Source of the DNA: Lysinibacillus sp. JNUCC-52
Lineage (GTDB): Bacteria > Bacillota > Bacilli > Bacillales_A > Planococcaceae
Direction of reading: 5' to 3'
NCBI RefSeq assembly: GCF_015999545.1
Contig: NZ_CP065546.1
Span: 62,001 to 126,000, forward strand
DNA length: 64,000 nucleotides
Shown here: in pieces, positions 17,158 to 25,677 of the stretch
Layout of the letters: the number at the start of each line of letters is the position of its first letter
Position numbering within the stretch: the first letter of the stretch is position 1
Program-made: the position numbers and the translations under genes
The notes under the pieces: model-generated
Databases searched by the model: none
What the model was told of the DNA's origin: nothing
The model's input: only the letters and a program-made list of their open reading frames with translations

Positions 17158-18891
17158 ATGCAGGCAGTTAGACAGTTAGGGCGCTTTTTAGGGCCTTATA
17201 AATTTTTTACGCTTATTGCACCCCTTTTAATGGTGCTTGAGGTAACGATGGATTTAATCCAGCCAACTATTATGCAACATATGATTGATACAGGGATTGC
17301 CAATAATGACAATCCATATGTATTTAAAATGTTTATTTTCATGCTTATAAGTGCTGTACTTGGATTAGTAGGGGGGCTGGGGTGCTCTATTTATAGCTCA
17401 AAGGCAGCCATTCATTTTGCCTCTGATATACGTCAGTCTTTATATGAGAAAATGATGACCTATTCGGCAAAAGAACGGGATGCGTTTACTACTGGCAAGC
17501 TGATTACAATTTTAACAAGTGATGTGGAAAGTATTCAGCGTGCGTTTATGATGACGCTTCGTATTTTTGTACGTGGACCATTGTTATTTATTGGTGCGGT
17601 TGTCATCGTGTTTGTAACGGCACGCGAGTTATTTTCAATATTGCTTGTAATTGTACCAATCTTAATTATCGCAATGTATTTTTTCACTAAGTATTCTGGA
17701 GTTTTATATCGTAAAGTACAGGAGGCAATTGACGGGGTTAATACGAAGCTGCAGGAGAATTTAGCAGGAATTCGTGTTGTAAAGGCTTTTCGTCGTGAAA
17801 AACATCAAGTAGAGCAATTCGGAGATCTAAATGATGCACTTACAAAACGTTTTATTACGGCTGAACAAATTGTAGGTGTGCTCGTACCGTTTACAATGTT
17901 TGTAGTGAACCTCGGAATTGTTGCAGCACTTTGGCTTGGTGCTATTAAAGTTGAAGCAGGCACATTGCAAGTTGGTGTAATTCTCGCTTTTATTAACTAT
18001 TTAACAATTATTTTAAATGGGCTAATGTCTTCCAGTATGGTGTTAATGCAAATTGCTCGTGCACTTCCATCTGGCGAGCGTATTGTTGATGTTCTGAACA
18101 AGGAAGTAGCAGTGCAAGAAGCAGCACAGCCAATTACTTCGTCTATTCAAGGAACAATCGAATTTCAAAATGTAAGCTATCGTTATTATGAAACGTCAGA
18201 AGATGTATTAAAAAATATAACGTTTTCGGTGAAGGCAGGGCAAACCGTTGGACTCATTGGTAAAACGGGTAGTGGTAAATCGACCCTTGTAAAGCTATTA
18301 CCACGTCTATTTGATCCGACTAGTGGTAGCATTCTGCTTGATGGTAAACCGCTAAATCAATATGCATTGACCACATTACGTGAACATATTGGTTTTACCT
18401 CTCAAAAAGCGCTACTCTTTTCTGGCTCAATTGAAAAAAATATTCGTCTCGGTAAGGAAGCAGCGACACAAGAACAATTAAATCAGGCTCTCGAAGGGGC
18501 ATGTGCATCTGAATTTGTTGAGAAGCTTGAACGAGGGCTAGCGCATGAACTATCACAGAGCGCAACGAATTTATCTGGCGGCCAGAAGCAACGGTTAGCC
18601 CTTACACGCGCATTTGTAAGACAGCCAACTATATTAGTTTTGGACGATACCACATCTGCTCTTGATAGCGCTTCTGAAAAGCATGTGCAGCAGGCGATAA
18701 GCGAACATTTTCAAGAAACGACAACATTTATCGTCGCGTCGAAAATTACTTCCATCCAACAGGCAGATCTTATTTTAGTGTTAGAGGATGGCGAAATTGT
18801 TGGTCAAGGTACGCATCAACAATTATTACAAAGTAACCAACCATACCAAGCAATCTACGCTTCACAGCAAAAGGCTGGTGAACAACAATGA
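17158..18891 (+). CDS. Heterodimeric ABC exporter subunit with degenerate ATPase site (YfiB-like)
   Basis: 577 residues: a six-helix type-I exporter membrane domain (residues 1-300) then an ATPase. Walker A GKTGSGKST is at 368-376 and the signature LSGGQ at 472-476, but Walker B reads LVLDDTTSALD with Asp497 where the catalytic Glu should be, and the switch His is Ser528 (IVASKITSI). This is the non-catalytic half known from asymmetric heterodimers such as BmrCD and TM287/288. ATG 17158 follows GGAACGGAGAC. It overlaps the next gene by 4 nt. Probable multidrug or lipid exporter. Confidence 0.88.
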   Translation: MQAVRQLGRFLGPYKFFTLIAPLLMVLEVTMDLIQPTIMQHMIDTGIANNDNPYVFKMFIFMLISAVLGLVGGLGCSIYSSKAAIHFASDIRQSLYEKMMTYSAKERDAFTTGKLITILTSDVESIQRAFMMTLRIFVRGPLLFIGAVVIVFVTARELFSILLVIVPILIIAMYFFTKYSGVLYRKVQEAIDGVNTKLQENLAGIRVVKAFRREKHQVEQFGDLNDALTKRFITAEQIVGVLVPFTMFVVNLGIVAALWLGAIKVEAGTLQVGVILAFINYLTIILNGLMSSSMVLMQIARALPSGERIVDVLNKEVAVQEAAQPITSSIQGTIEFQNVSYRYYETSEDVLKNITFSVKAGQTVGLIGKTGSGKSTLVKLLPRLFDPTSGSILLDGKPLNQYALTTLREHIGFTSQKALLFSGSIEKNIRLGKEAATQEQLNQALEGACASEFVEKLERGLAHELSQSATNLSGGQKQRLALTRAFVRQPTILVLDDTTSALDSASEKHVQQAISEHFQETTTFIVASKITSIQQADLILVLEDGEIVGQGTHQQLLQSNQPYQAIYASQQKAGEQQ

Positions 18892-20708
18892 GTCAAAATC
18901 AACCAAAGCAAATGAATTTTGGACGTGGGCCACGTATGGGTGGACCTGCTGAAAAGGCCAAAAACCAAAAAACAACAATTTTACGTGTATGGCAATATAT
19001 CAGACAACAAAAAGTAGGGCTGTTCTTTTCGATATTTTTTGTTATCGCCTCTACATTTTTAAGTTTGGCAGGACCTTATTTGATCGGACATATTGTTGAT
19101 GATTATATTATGAAAAAGCAAGTTGCAGGTACGATACGACTCGGTATTGTGCTAGCTTGTATTTTTACAGTAGCATCAATTTTCACTTGGCTACAAACTT
19201 ATGTCATGATTCAAGTGGCAATGAAGACAATTCGTACATTACGGCTGGACCTATTTAAAAAACTGCAAACATTAACACTGAAATTTTTCGATCAACGTGC
19301 ACTTGGTGATTTAATGAGTCGTGTAACGAATGATATTGATAATTTAAATACAGCATTGGCACAAAGTGTGACTCAAATCGTGTCGTCCATTTTAACAGTA
19401 ATCGGTGTTAGTATTGCGATGTTCTCACTTAGCTGGCAATTAGCCATTGTGACACTAATCATTATTCCTTTAATTGTTTTCACTACAAAGCAAATTGTTA
19501 AACGTAGTAGTAAAAACTATGCAGCGCGTCAACGTGATTTAGGCAAACTGAATGGAACAATTGAGGAAATGATTACGGGAGCGGAGGTACTTACACTTTT
19601 CGGTAAAGAGCAACAAACGATTGAATCGTTCCGTAAACAAAATAACAACCTACGCGACTCAGCACAACGCGCAGAAATTACATCAGGCTTATTAGGTCCA
19701 ATCAATAACTTTATGAATAATTTAGGGCTAGCTGTTGTAATCGGTACTGGTGCATTTTTAGCGGTCAAAGGGGTAGTGACTGTCGGGATAATCGCGGCAT
19801 TTGTCACATACACTCGTCAATTTTTCCGTCCATTGAATCAGCTGTCGAATTTATTGAATACGTTCCAATCAGCGATTGCAGGGGCAGAACGAGTATTTGA
19901 AATTTTAGACGAACCATCGGAAGTCGCGGATAAAAAGCATGCAATTGATAGTCGACGCTTGAAAGGGGAGGTTGCATTTCAGCATGTTTCCTTTAGCTAT
20001 TTGCCAAATCAACCTATTCTAAAAAATATTAATTTCCATGCTAAGGCAGGGGACACCATTGCACTTGTTGGTCCGACTGGCTCAGGGAAAACAACGATAA
20101 TTAACCTACTAACTCGTTTTTATGATGTGGATGCTGGTGAAATTCTTATTGATGGTCATAATATTGAGGACTACAAGATGGCAACGATTCGAGAGCGCGT
20201 TGGGGTCGTGTTACAAGATACTTATTTATTCACTGGTACGATTCGTGAAAATATTCGCTTTGGCAAGCTAGATGCTTCGGATGCAGAGGTGGAGGAAGCG
20301 GCAAAAATTGCGAATGCGCATAATTTTATAAAGTATCTCCCAGCGCGATATGATACAGCTGTACAGGCAGGCGGTGCTAATTTAAGTCAAGGGCAACGAC
20401 AGCTTATAGCCATTGCACGCGCCATTTTAGAAAATGCTGATATTTTAATATTGGATGAAGCGACATCTAGCGTAGATACGCAAACAGAGGTCGATATTCA
20501 AAAAGGGTTACAGCATTTAATGCGTGGTCGCACTAGCTTTGTCATTGCACACCGTCTGAAAACTATTGAAAACGCCGATCAAATTTTAGTTATTCAACAA
20601 GGTGAAATTGTTGAACAAGGTAACCATCGGCAACTTATGCAAAAACAAGGGATATACAGAAACCTTCAGCAAAAGTTACTTTTAGAAAAAGATGAGCTAA
20701 ATTTATAA
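18888..20708 (+). CDS. Heterodimeric ABC exporter subunit with catalytic ATPase site (YfiC-like)
   Basis: 606 residues: membrane domain after a short Pro/Gly-rich N terminus (QMNFGRGPRMGGPAEK), then an ATPase with Walker A GPTGSGKTT from residue 395, Walker B ILDEATSSVD with Glu524, and switch His555 (VIAHRLKTI). Its signature is LSQGQ (499-503), a departure from LSGGQ. The dimer therefore has one consensus site (this Walker A/B with the partner's LSGGQ) and one degenerate site. Length matches B. subtilis YfiC (about 604). The two genes are translationally coupled and end at a strong terminator. Confidence 0.9.
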   Translation: MSQNQPKQMNFGRGPRMGGPAEKAKNQKTTILRVWQYIRQQKVGLFFSIFFVIASTFLSLAGPYLIGHIVDDYIMKKQVAGTIRLGIVLACIFTVASIFTWLQTYVMIQVAMKTIRTLRLDLFKKLQTLTLKFFDQRALGDLMSRVTNDIDNLNTALAQSVTQIVSSILTVIGVSIAMFSLSWQLAIVTLIIIPLIVFTTKQIVKRSSKNYAARQRDLGKLNGTIEEMITGAEVLTLFGKEQQTIESFRKQNNNLRDSAQRAEITSGLLGPINNFMNNLGLAVVIGTGAFLAVKGVVTVGIIAAFVTYTRQFFRPLNQLSNLLNTFQSAIAGAERVFEILDEPSEVADKKHAIDSRRLKGEVAFQHVSFSYLPNQPILKNINFHAKAGDTIALVGPTGSGKTTIINLLTRFYDVDAGEILIDGHNIEDYKMATIRERVGVVLQDTYLFTGTIRENIRFGKLDASDAEVEEAAKIANAHNFIKYLPARYDTAVQAGGANLSQGQRQLIAIARAILENADILILDEATSSVDTQTEVDIQKGLQHLMRGRTSFVIAHRLKTIENADQILVIQQGEIVEQGNHRQLMQKQGIYRNLQQKLLLEKDELNL

Positions 20709-20714
20709 GTCAAT

Positions 20715-20758
20715 AAAAGTTTCATGAAAAAATATTTATTTTTTCATGAAACTTTTTT
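20715..20758 (+). terminator. Terminator after the heterodimeric exporter
   Basis: AAAAGTTTCATGAAAAAAT pairs with ATTTTTTCATGAAACTTTT over 19 bp, then a T-run. Confidence 0.9.
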
Positions 20759-20919
20759 ATCATTCGGTTGTCTAACTACAAATCGGTTCTTACTCTATAT
20801 TTAGAAAAAATATAAATATTTTCCTTAAATAAAATTTATTTTATAATGTGTATCATGAATGTGCATGTTACGAGGTTTGCACAAATCACAAGCTTTATGG
20901 ATTGGGGGCGAGCAAAGTG

Positions 20920-21450
20920 ATGAAAACTCAGAAGGATGCTTGCTTAACAAAAGCGATGACGCAGTATGGCGATTATTTAGTACGTGTGTGCTATACATAT
21001 GTACAAAACTGGGCAGTAGCCGAAGATTTAGTGCAGGATACATTCGTAAAATATTATGAAAAAATGGACCAATTTCGTGAAGAAGCATCTGTAAAAACAT
21101 ATTTGTATCGTATTGCTATTAACCATTGCCATAATTATTTATCTAGTTGGCGTTATAAACAAATACAAGTTATAGAGTATTGGAATAATTTAATGGGCAA
21201 TGAAGTAAATCCAGTTGCTCAACTACTTACAAATGAGTCTGATACTATGTTAGTTGCAGCTATTGAGAAACTACCTACAAAATACAAGGATGTCCTATTA
21301 CTATTTCACTTTGCGGAATTATCGTTAAATGAAGTAGCTGAAACATTAAAGATGAAAGAAAATACAGTCAAAACGAGACTCAGAAGGGCACGTCAATTAA
21401 TTGGCATGACATTGCAGGAGGAGGGATTTGAATATGGATCAGATTCGTAA
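20920..21450 (+). CDS. ECF-type RNA polymerase sigma factor
   Basis: 176-residue sigma-70 family protein with region 2 (MTQYGDYLVRVCYTYV and AEDLVQDTFVKYYEKMDQFREEASVKTYLYRIAINHC) and region 4 (LPTKYKDVLLLFHFAELSLNEVAETLKMKENTVKTRL, a helix-turn-helix). No region 1 or 3. Start is ATG 20920 (or the adjacent GTG 20917, 8 nt after GGGGG). It overlaps the next gene by 17 nt, the usual sigma/anti-sigma coupling. It should direct a small envelope or stress regulon. Confidence 0.88.
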   Translation: MKTQKDACLTKAMTQYGDYLVRVCYTYVQNWAVAEDLVQDTFVKYYEKMDQFREEASVKTYLYRIAINHCHNYLSSWRYKQIQVIEYWNNLMGNEVNPVAQLLTNESDTMLVAAIEKLPTKYKDVLLLFHFAELSLNEVAETLKMKENTVKTRLRRARQLIGMTLQEEGFEYGSDS

Positions 21451-22336
21451 CGCCATTAATACTGTCTATAAAGAAGGATCATTTTCAATAGACAATCAAG
21501 CAAAAACCTTTCATAAAATCCATCAACAAAGAAAACGTTCCCTCATGCCTGTTTTATTAACAATCTGCTTAACTGTAATTCTTTTTATAGGACTAGATTT
21601 ACTTTTATTTAAAATAGATCATTTATCACCCGATGCGCCAGCAATAACAGGCTCAGCAAATTATCCCGAAAAATCGGGTAAGGAAAAAGACTATACAATC
21701 CTACAGCAACCTTTAATGATAGGTGGGCTAGTAGCAATTGTCATTTGCTGTTGCTTTGTCCTCTATGCGTTACGTAAAAAGTGGCTATGGTGGGTGTTGC
21801 TTAGTACGATTATTGTACTAGCAATTGTCGGCAATATGACTGAACGCATTGGCTATCGCTATTATGTAGCAAATGAAGCCGATATCGTGAGTACATTACA
21901 ATCAGGGGTATGGTCAATAGGAAATACAGAGGATTTGCGTCTTTTTGATACGATGACTATCAAACAATATCGTATGAGTTATTTTTCGACGCCTAACATG
22001 CAAGGTATTTCTTTTTTCAAGAATGATGGGAAAGGCTATAAATTAGATTACGGTTTTTTAAGCTCTGAAGGTACGATGCGAGTGATAGCAATACTTGATA
22101 TTCAATATTTAGTGATTCCCCTTGTTGACGAAAATGACATTGAGAAATTAATCGTAAGCATGAATACCGAACAGATTGAAGTGCTTGTGAATGCAAATCG
22201 TGCACAGCTAGCTACGGTACCTTACCGCTCGAATGTCGATTTATCAGACATCACAATACGAGCTGTTCACGAAGATGGTATTATGGACAATTTATATGAA
22301 CCATCAGACATAATTTTTTTGCCAGACAATGAATAG
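21434..22336 (+). CDS. Predicted membrane protein partner of the ECF sigma factor
   Basis: 300-residue protein with a short cytoplasmic N terminus (MDQIRNAINTVYKEGSFSIDNQ), a first membrane helix (about residues 37-57), two more near 94-140 and a large outside domain. I see no zinc-binding HxxxCxxC motif, so it is not a typical ZAS anti-sigma factor. Position and overlap with the sigma gene make an anti-sigma or sensory role likely. ATG 21434 lies 8-9 nt after AGGAGGAGGG; the TTG at 21428 is closer than ideal. Confidence 0.65.
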   Translation: MDQIRNAINTVYKEGSFSIDNQAKTFHKIHQQRKRSLMPVLLTICLTVILFIGLDLLLFKIDHLSPDAPAITGSANYPEKSGKEKDYTILQQPLMIGGLVAIVICCCFVLYALRKKWLWWVLLSTIIVLAIVGNMTERIGYRYYVANEADIVSTLQSGVWSIGNTEDLRLFDTMTIKQYRMSYFSTPNMQGISFFKNDGKGYKLDYGFLSSEGTMRVIAILDIQYLVIPLVDENDIEKLIVSMNTEQIEVLVNANRAQLATVPYRSNVDLSDITIRAVHEDGIMDNLYEPSDIIFLPDNE

Positions 22337-22346
22337 CAAATTTAAT

Positions 22347-22392
22347 GAACCCTTCATCTAGAACTGTTTTTAAGAGAAAAGATGAAGGGTTC
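22347..22392 (+). terminator. Terminator after the sigma operon
   Basis: A 12-bp stem GAACCCTTCATC/GATGAAGGGTTC encloses a 22-nt loop. Few T follow, so the second hairpin at 22418-22482 may do the real work. Confidence 0.55.
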
Positions 22393-22417
22393 AAATTTTG
22401 CCTAGGGCAAGCATATA

Positions 22418-22482
22418 GAATGAAAACCACTACGTCTCAAGTCTTAGTCGAAGTTAAAGCTAAGGGTCGTTTTCATTTTTCT
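22418..22482 (+). terminator. Second terminator hairpin
   Basis: AATGAAAAC pairs with GTTTTCATT, with inner TTAG/CTAA pairing, and a TTTTTCTT tail. Confidence 0.6.
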
Positions 22483-22535
22483 TATATCAGATAAAATGGA
22501 TTTAATGGAAGAATATAATGTAGGAGGAAATAACA

Positions 22536-23258
22536 GTGAAAAAATTGATAGGCTTTGCTTTAATATTTAGTGCTTCGTTGCTCATATTAACAGGTTGTTT
22601 TTCTTTTATTCCAGAGAAAGTAAAAGAACAGGAAAATACATTGTCAGTTAAAAAGGATAATGCAGAAAAATTAGAAGTAGAAATAAATCTAGGTGTCGGC
22701 GAATTGACGGTTGCAAAAGGTGCAAAGGAATGGATGGAAGGAAATGCTCAATATAACATAAAGAAACTAGCACCAAAAGTCCACTACAAACAACGCGGGA
22801 AAACTGGTGATTTAGTCATCGAACATAAAGGATCTACTAAAATTGGACTTGGCAATATTAAAAACTTTTGGGATATCGAACTGAATGAAGATATACCAAT
22901 GGATCTTTCTGTAGAGACAGGAGCATCAAAAGCAAAGTTAGATTTACGTGGGCTAAAGCTTGAAAACTTAGATATTGAAACAGGTGTAGGCGACTTATAC
23001 GTTGATTTAGGTGGCGATTGGAATAAAAGCTTCGAAACGAATATTGAAACAGGTGTTGGTCAAACTACAGTTATTTTACCTTCTACAGTCGGCGTAAAAA
23101 TAACAACTGATAAAGGAATTGGCTCAATTAATTTGGAGGGCTTTATTGCTAAAGGTAAAGGAATTTTTGTCAATGAAGCATATGAAAAAGCAGATGTTAT
23201 ATTAGAGATAAACGCTGAAATGGGCGTGGGTGATATTACATTTAAGCTGGATAAATAG
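22536..23258 (+). CDS. Lipoprotein with LiaF-like (Toast_rack/DUF2154-type) domain
   Basis: 240-residue exported lipoprotein: signal peptide with lipobox LTGC (Cys21), then a beta-rich region with repeating turns of the type VEINLGVGELTVAKG, VETGASKAKLDLRG, IETGVGDLYVDLGG and AEMGVGDITFKL, as in LiaF and related cell-wall stress proteins. These strands suggest a right-handed beta-helix. GTG start at 22536 behind AGGAGGAAATAACA. Two terminator hairpins separate it from the sigma operon, but the cell-envelope theme fits a sigma target. Its molecular role is unknown. Confidence 0.7.
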   Translation: MKKLIGFALIFSASLLILTGCFSFIPEKVKEQENTLSVKKDNAEKLEVEINLGVGELTVAKGAKEWMEGNAQYNIKKLAPKVHYKQRGKTGDLVIEHKGSTKIGLGNIKNFWDIELNEDIPMDLSVETGASKAKLDLRGLKLENLDIETGVGDLYVDLGGDWNKSFETNIETGVGQTTVILPSTVGVKITTDKGIGSINLEGFIAKGKGIFVNEAYEKADVILEINAEMGVGDITFKLDK

Positions 23259-23370
23259 ATACTAGCGCTATTCCTTGATAAATAAGTGTCAAATACATCA
23301 GGTAAATTGTATTTGATGCTTATTTTGTGTTAGCTTAATAGAAGCAACGGACATTGAAGGAGCGAATATT

Positions 23371-23895
23371 TTGAGAACTTTTACATATAAGCAACCCGCA
23401 GCGATTGAATCGACAAACGTAGTTCAAATAGTGGATGAGGAAGGGCAAGTCTCTTCAAATGTTCAGCGGATATACTCTAACGGATTGAAAAAGGTATTTG
23501 ACCGTATGATGGATTATCGGTATTTTGTACAATTTGATGTAAGGGCACAAGATGGGCAACGTCTTTTTACATGTAAAAAAATATCACGTCGGGGCCGTGT
23601 GCATTTTAAAGGGAAAGACATTTTAACAGGTAAAGATTATATGATTGCCTATGATGGCTGGCAAATCATGATTCCAGATTTAATCATAACAGATGGTCAC
23701 CTTAAAATAATGCTGAATAAGGAAATGGAAGACTGGTCAGTGTTTACATTGGATGAACAGCCAATTGCACGCTGGCAAGCAATTTTTCATGAAACCCATT
23801 TTGATATTACACTCCAAATTGAAGATACTAGCCCGATTCAGCATGAAGCCTTTTTTATTGCAATAGGACAGGCTGTGTTGTTTGTTGGTGCATAA
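23371..23895 (+). CDS. Tubby C-terminal / LURP-one-like protein
   Basis: 174-residue beta-rich protein that resembles the LOR/tubby-like group in Bacillus: MRTFTYKQPAAIESTNVVQI, then alternating strands with IAYDGWQIMIPDLIITDGH, WSVFTLDEQPIARWQA and a C-terminal hydrophobic helix segment (AFFIAIGQAVLFV) that would fill the barrel. The start is a TTG at 23371 after GAAGGAGCG. Function is unknown in bacteria; phospholipid binding is suggested for related folds. Single gene. Confidence 0.6.
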   Translation: MRTFTYKQPAAIESTNVVQIVDEEGQVSSNVQRIYSNGLKKVFDRMMDYRYFVQFDVRAQDGQRLFTCKKISRRGRVHFKGKDILTGKDYMIAYDGWQIMIPDLIITDGHLKIMLNKEMEDWSVFTLDEQPIARWQAIFHETHFDITLQIEDTSPIQHEAFFIAIGQAVLFVGA

Positions 23896-23958
23896 TATGA
23901 GTAGTGCATCACATAAATAATTGTTTTAGAATTGTTTTAGTGCCTGACACTCCCTGTG

Positions 23959-23989
23959 AACAGCTTTCATCTTGAAAGCTGTTTTTTTT
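23959..23989 (+). terminator. Rho-independent terminator
   Basis: Ten-bp stem AACAGCTTTC/GAAAGCTGTT with a 5-nt loop and a long T-run, 60 nt after the tubby-like gene. Confidence 0.88.
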
Positions 23990-24145
23990 ATTGAATCGCG
24001 GGGTTAATCATAGGAAATTCACTGTTATAATGTTAAATATAGTATAAAATGTATTCGCTAACTTCAAATTGTAATGTTACACGATAAGGACTTATAAAGA
24101 TGTAAAAGACTTAAATTTTAAGTCATTACTTGAGGGGAGAATGGA

Positions 24146-25069
24146 ATGAAAAAAAAACCGATATACGTTGAGGTTGATATGCAAGCATCAATTGAAGATG
24201 CTTGGAAATATACCCAAAATCCGAAGCTTCATGAAAAGTGGGATTTGCGCTTTACTAAAATTACATATGAAGATAAAAAGCATCCAAATGAGCCTCAACG
24301 TTTTACCTACGAAACGAAAGTAATGCCTGGTGTAAAAGTGAATGGTTGGGGGGAAAGCAAAGGGGAGCATATAAAAAAAGATGGTTCGAAAATTTCCTCT
24401 TTGCATTTTGGGACGCCACAGAAAATATCGCCAATCGCAGAGGGAAAAGGATACTGGAAGTACATCCCTAAAGATCATGGATTAACATTTTTAACGCAAT
24501 ATGATTATGAAGTGCGTTTTGGCAAACTTGGTAAACTCTTTGATTTTGCATTTCGTCCGATAATGGGCTGGGCAACAGCACTTAGCTTTGATGTATTGAA
24601 AAGATGGCTTGAGCAAGGAGAAAATCCAAGTACCCAGTACCGACGTTTCTTTTTAACAATGTTTATAAGTATATTTTTTTGCTTTATATGGCTGTACCAT
24701 GGTCTTGTGCCAAAAGTAATGGTTCAGCATCCTGATGAAGTGATGATGGTAAAGGAATCACTTACTTTTCTGAATGGTGCCAATCTAAATCTACCGTTTC
24801 TAGTTTTTTGCATTGGTATTATAGAAATGATTTTTGCACTCTGCTGGTTATTACCAAGGGGAAAACGGCTACTCTTTCTAATACAAATTATTTTGTTTCC
24901 ATTATTAACATTATGCGTGTTAGGGGTAAATATAAATATAGCGATGGCGCCATTTAATCCAGTGACCTTTAATGGTGCATTATGGGTATTATCCATTGTC
25001 GGGTATATACTTAGTAAAGATTTACCTAGTGCAAAAACTTGTAAACGAAAGCGAGGGGAAGAGGGATGA
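24146..25069 (+). CDS. yndG: SRPBCC plus DoxX-like membrane protein (YndG-like)
   Basis: 307-residue protein with a soluble N-terminal START/SRPBCC-type half (YVEVDMQASIEDAWKYTQNPKLHEKWDLRF, a typical polyketide-cyclase opening) and a membrane half of four helices from about residue 172. The combination and the following DUF4166 and YndJ-like genes reproduce the B. subtilis yndG-yndH-yndJ operon order. Start ATG 24146 behind GAGGGGAGAATGG. It overlaps the next gene by 4 nt. The operon's function is not known to me. Confidence 0.72.
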   Translation: MKKKPIYVEVDMQASIEDAWKYTQNPKLHEKWDLRFTKITYEDKKHPNEPQRFTYETKVMPGVKVNGWGESKGEHIKKDGSKISSLHFGTPQKISPIAEGKGYWKYIPKDHGLTFLTQYDYEVRFGKLGKLFDFAFRPIMGWATALSFDVLKRWLEQGENPSTQYRRFFLTMFISIFFCFIWLYHGLVPKVMVQHPDEVMMVKESLTFLNGANLNLPFLVFCIGIIEMIFALCWLLPRGKRLLFLIQIILFPLLTLCVLGVNINIAMAPFNPVTFNGALWVLSIVGYILSKDLPSAKTCKRKRGEEG

Positions 25070-25677
25070 CCATTTATCAAACATTATTAGGTGAAGATTA
25101 TAAAAGACTTCATCCGAAACTCCAACAGCGCTATGCATTGCCATTAAATCAAACTTTTTCTGCAAAAGGTGTTATGCATAGTATCCAATCAGGAGCGAAA
25201 TGGATACGTCCTTTTTATATCGTTGCAGCTAAGTTTAAGTTTTTATTTCCCGAATCAGGAAAGGATGTTCCGTTTACAATAAGCAATATTTGTCGCCAAT
25301 TACCTAATGGAGAACTAGAAGTGAAATGGGAACGAACTTTTTTTATGAGTAAAAAGACAAGGCATTTTGATGCAAGGATGACAGTAGATCCAGTCAAAAA
25401 GGTTGTTAAGGATTATTTGGGTTCACCAGCTCTTTTCTATTCGGACTTATTGTTTTCTGTAACACGTGAGGGGAAATTAGTAATACGGTCTGGTGCACAA
25501 CGTTTTGTTATGTCTAAGCTAGAATGTAAAATTCCTAAAATGTTAGAAGGACATGTGAATGTCGAGGAAGGCTATGATGACAGCAAAAATGTTTTTACCA
25601 TTCATGTAAATATTCATAATCCACTTTTAGGGAGGTTAATGATGTATGCTGGCGAATTTACGCAAAAATCTCTTTAG
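25066..25677 (+). CDS. yndH: DUF4166 domain protein (YndH-like)
   Basis: 203-residue protein beginning MTIYQTLLGEDYKRLHPKLQQRY, the DUF4166 start, then two beta-rich parts with KWIRPFYIVAAKFKFLFPESG, LEVKWERTF and YDDSKNVFTIHVNIHNPLLG. It has no signal peptide. The start overlaps yndG and its end overlaps yndJ by 32 nt, giving a tightly coupled three-gene operon. Family function is unknown; it probably works with YndG and YndJ. Confidence 0.72.
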   Translation: MTIYQTLLGEDYKRLHPKLQQRYALPLNQTFSAKGVMHSIQSGAKWIRPFYIVAAKFKFLFPESGKDVPFTISNICRQLPNGELEVKWERTFFMSKKTRHFDARMTVDPVKKVVKDYLGSPALFYSDLLFSVTREGKLVIRSGAQRFVMSKLECKIPKMLEGHVNVEEGYDDSKNVFTIHVNIHNPLLGRLMMYAGEFTQKSL

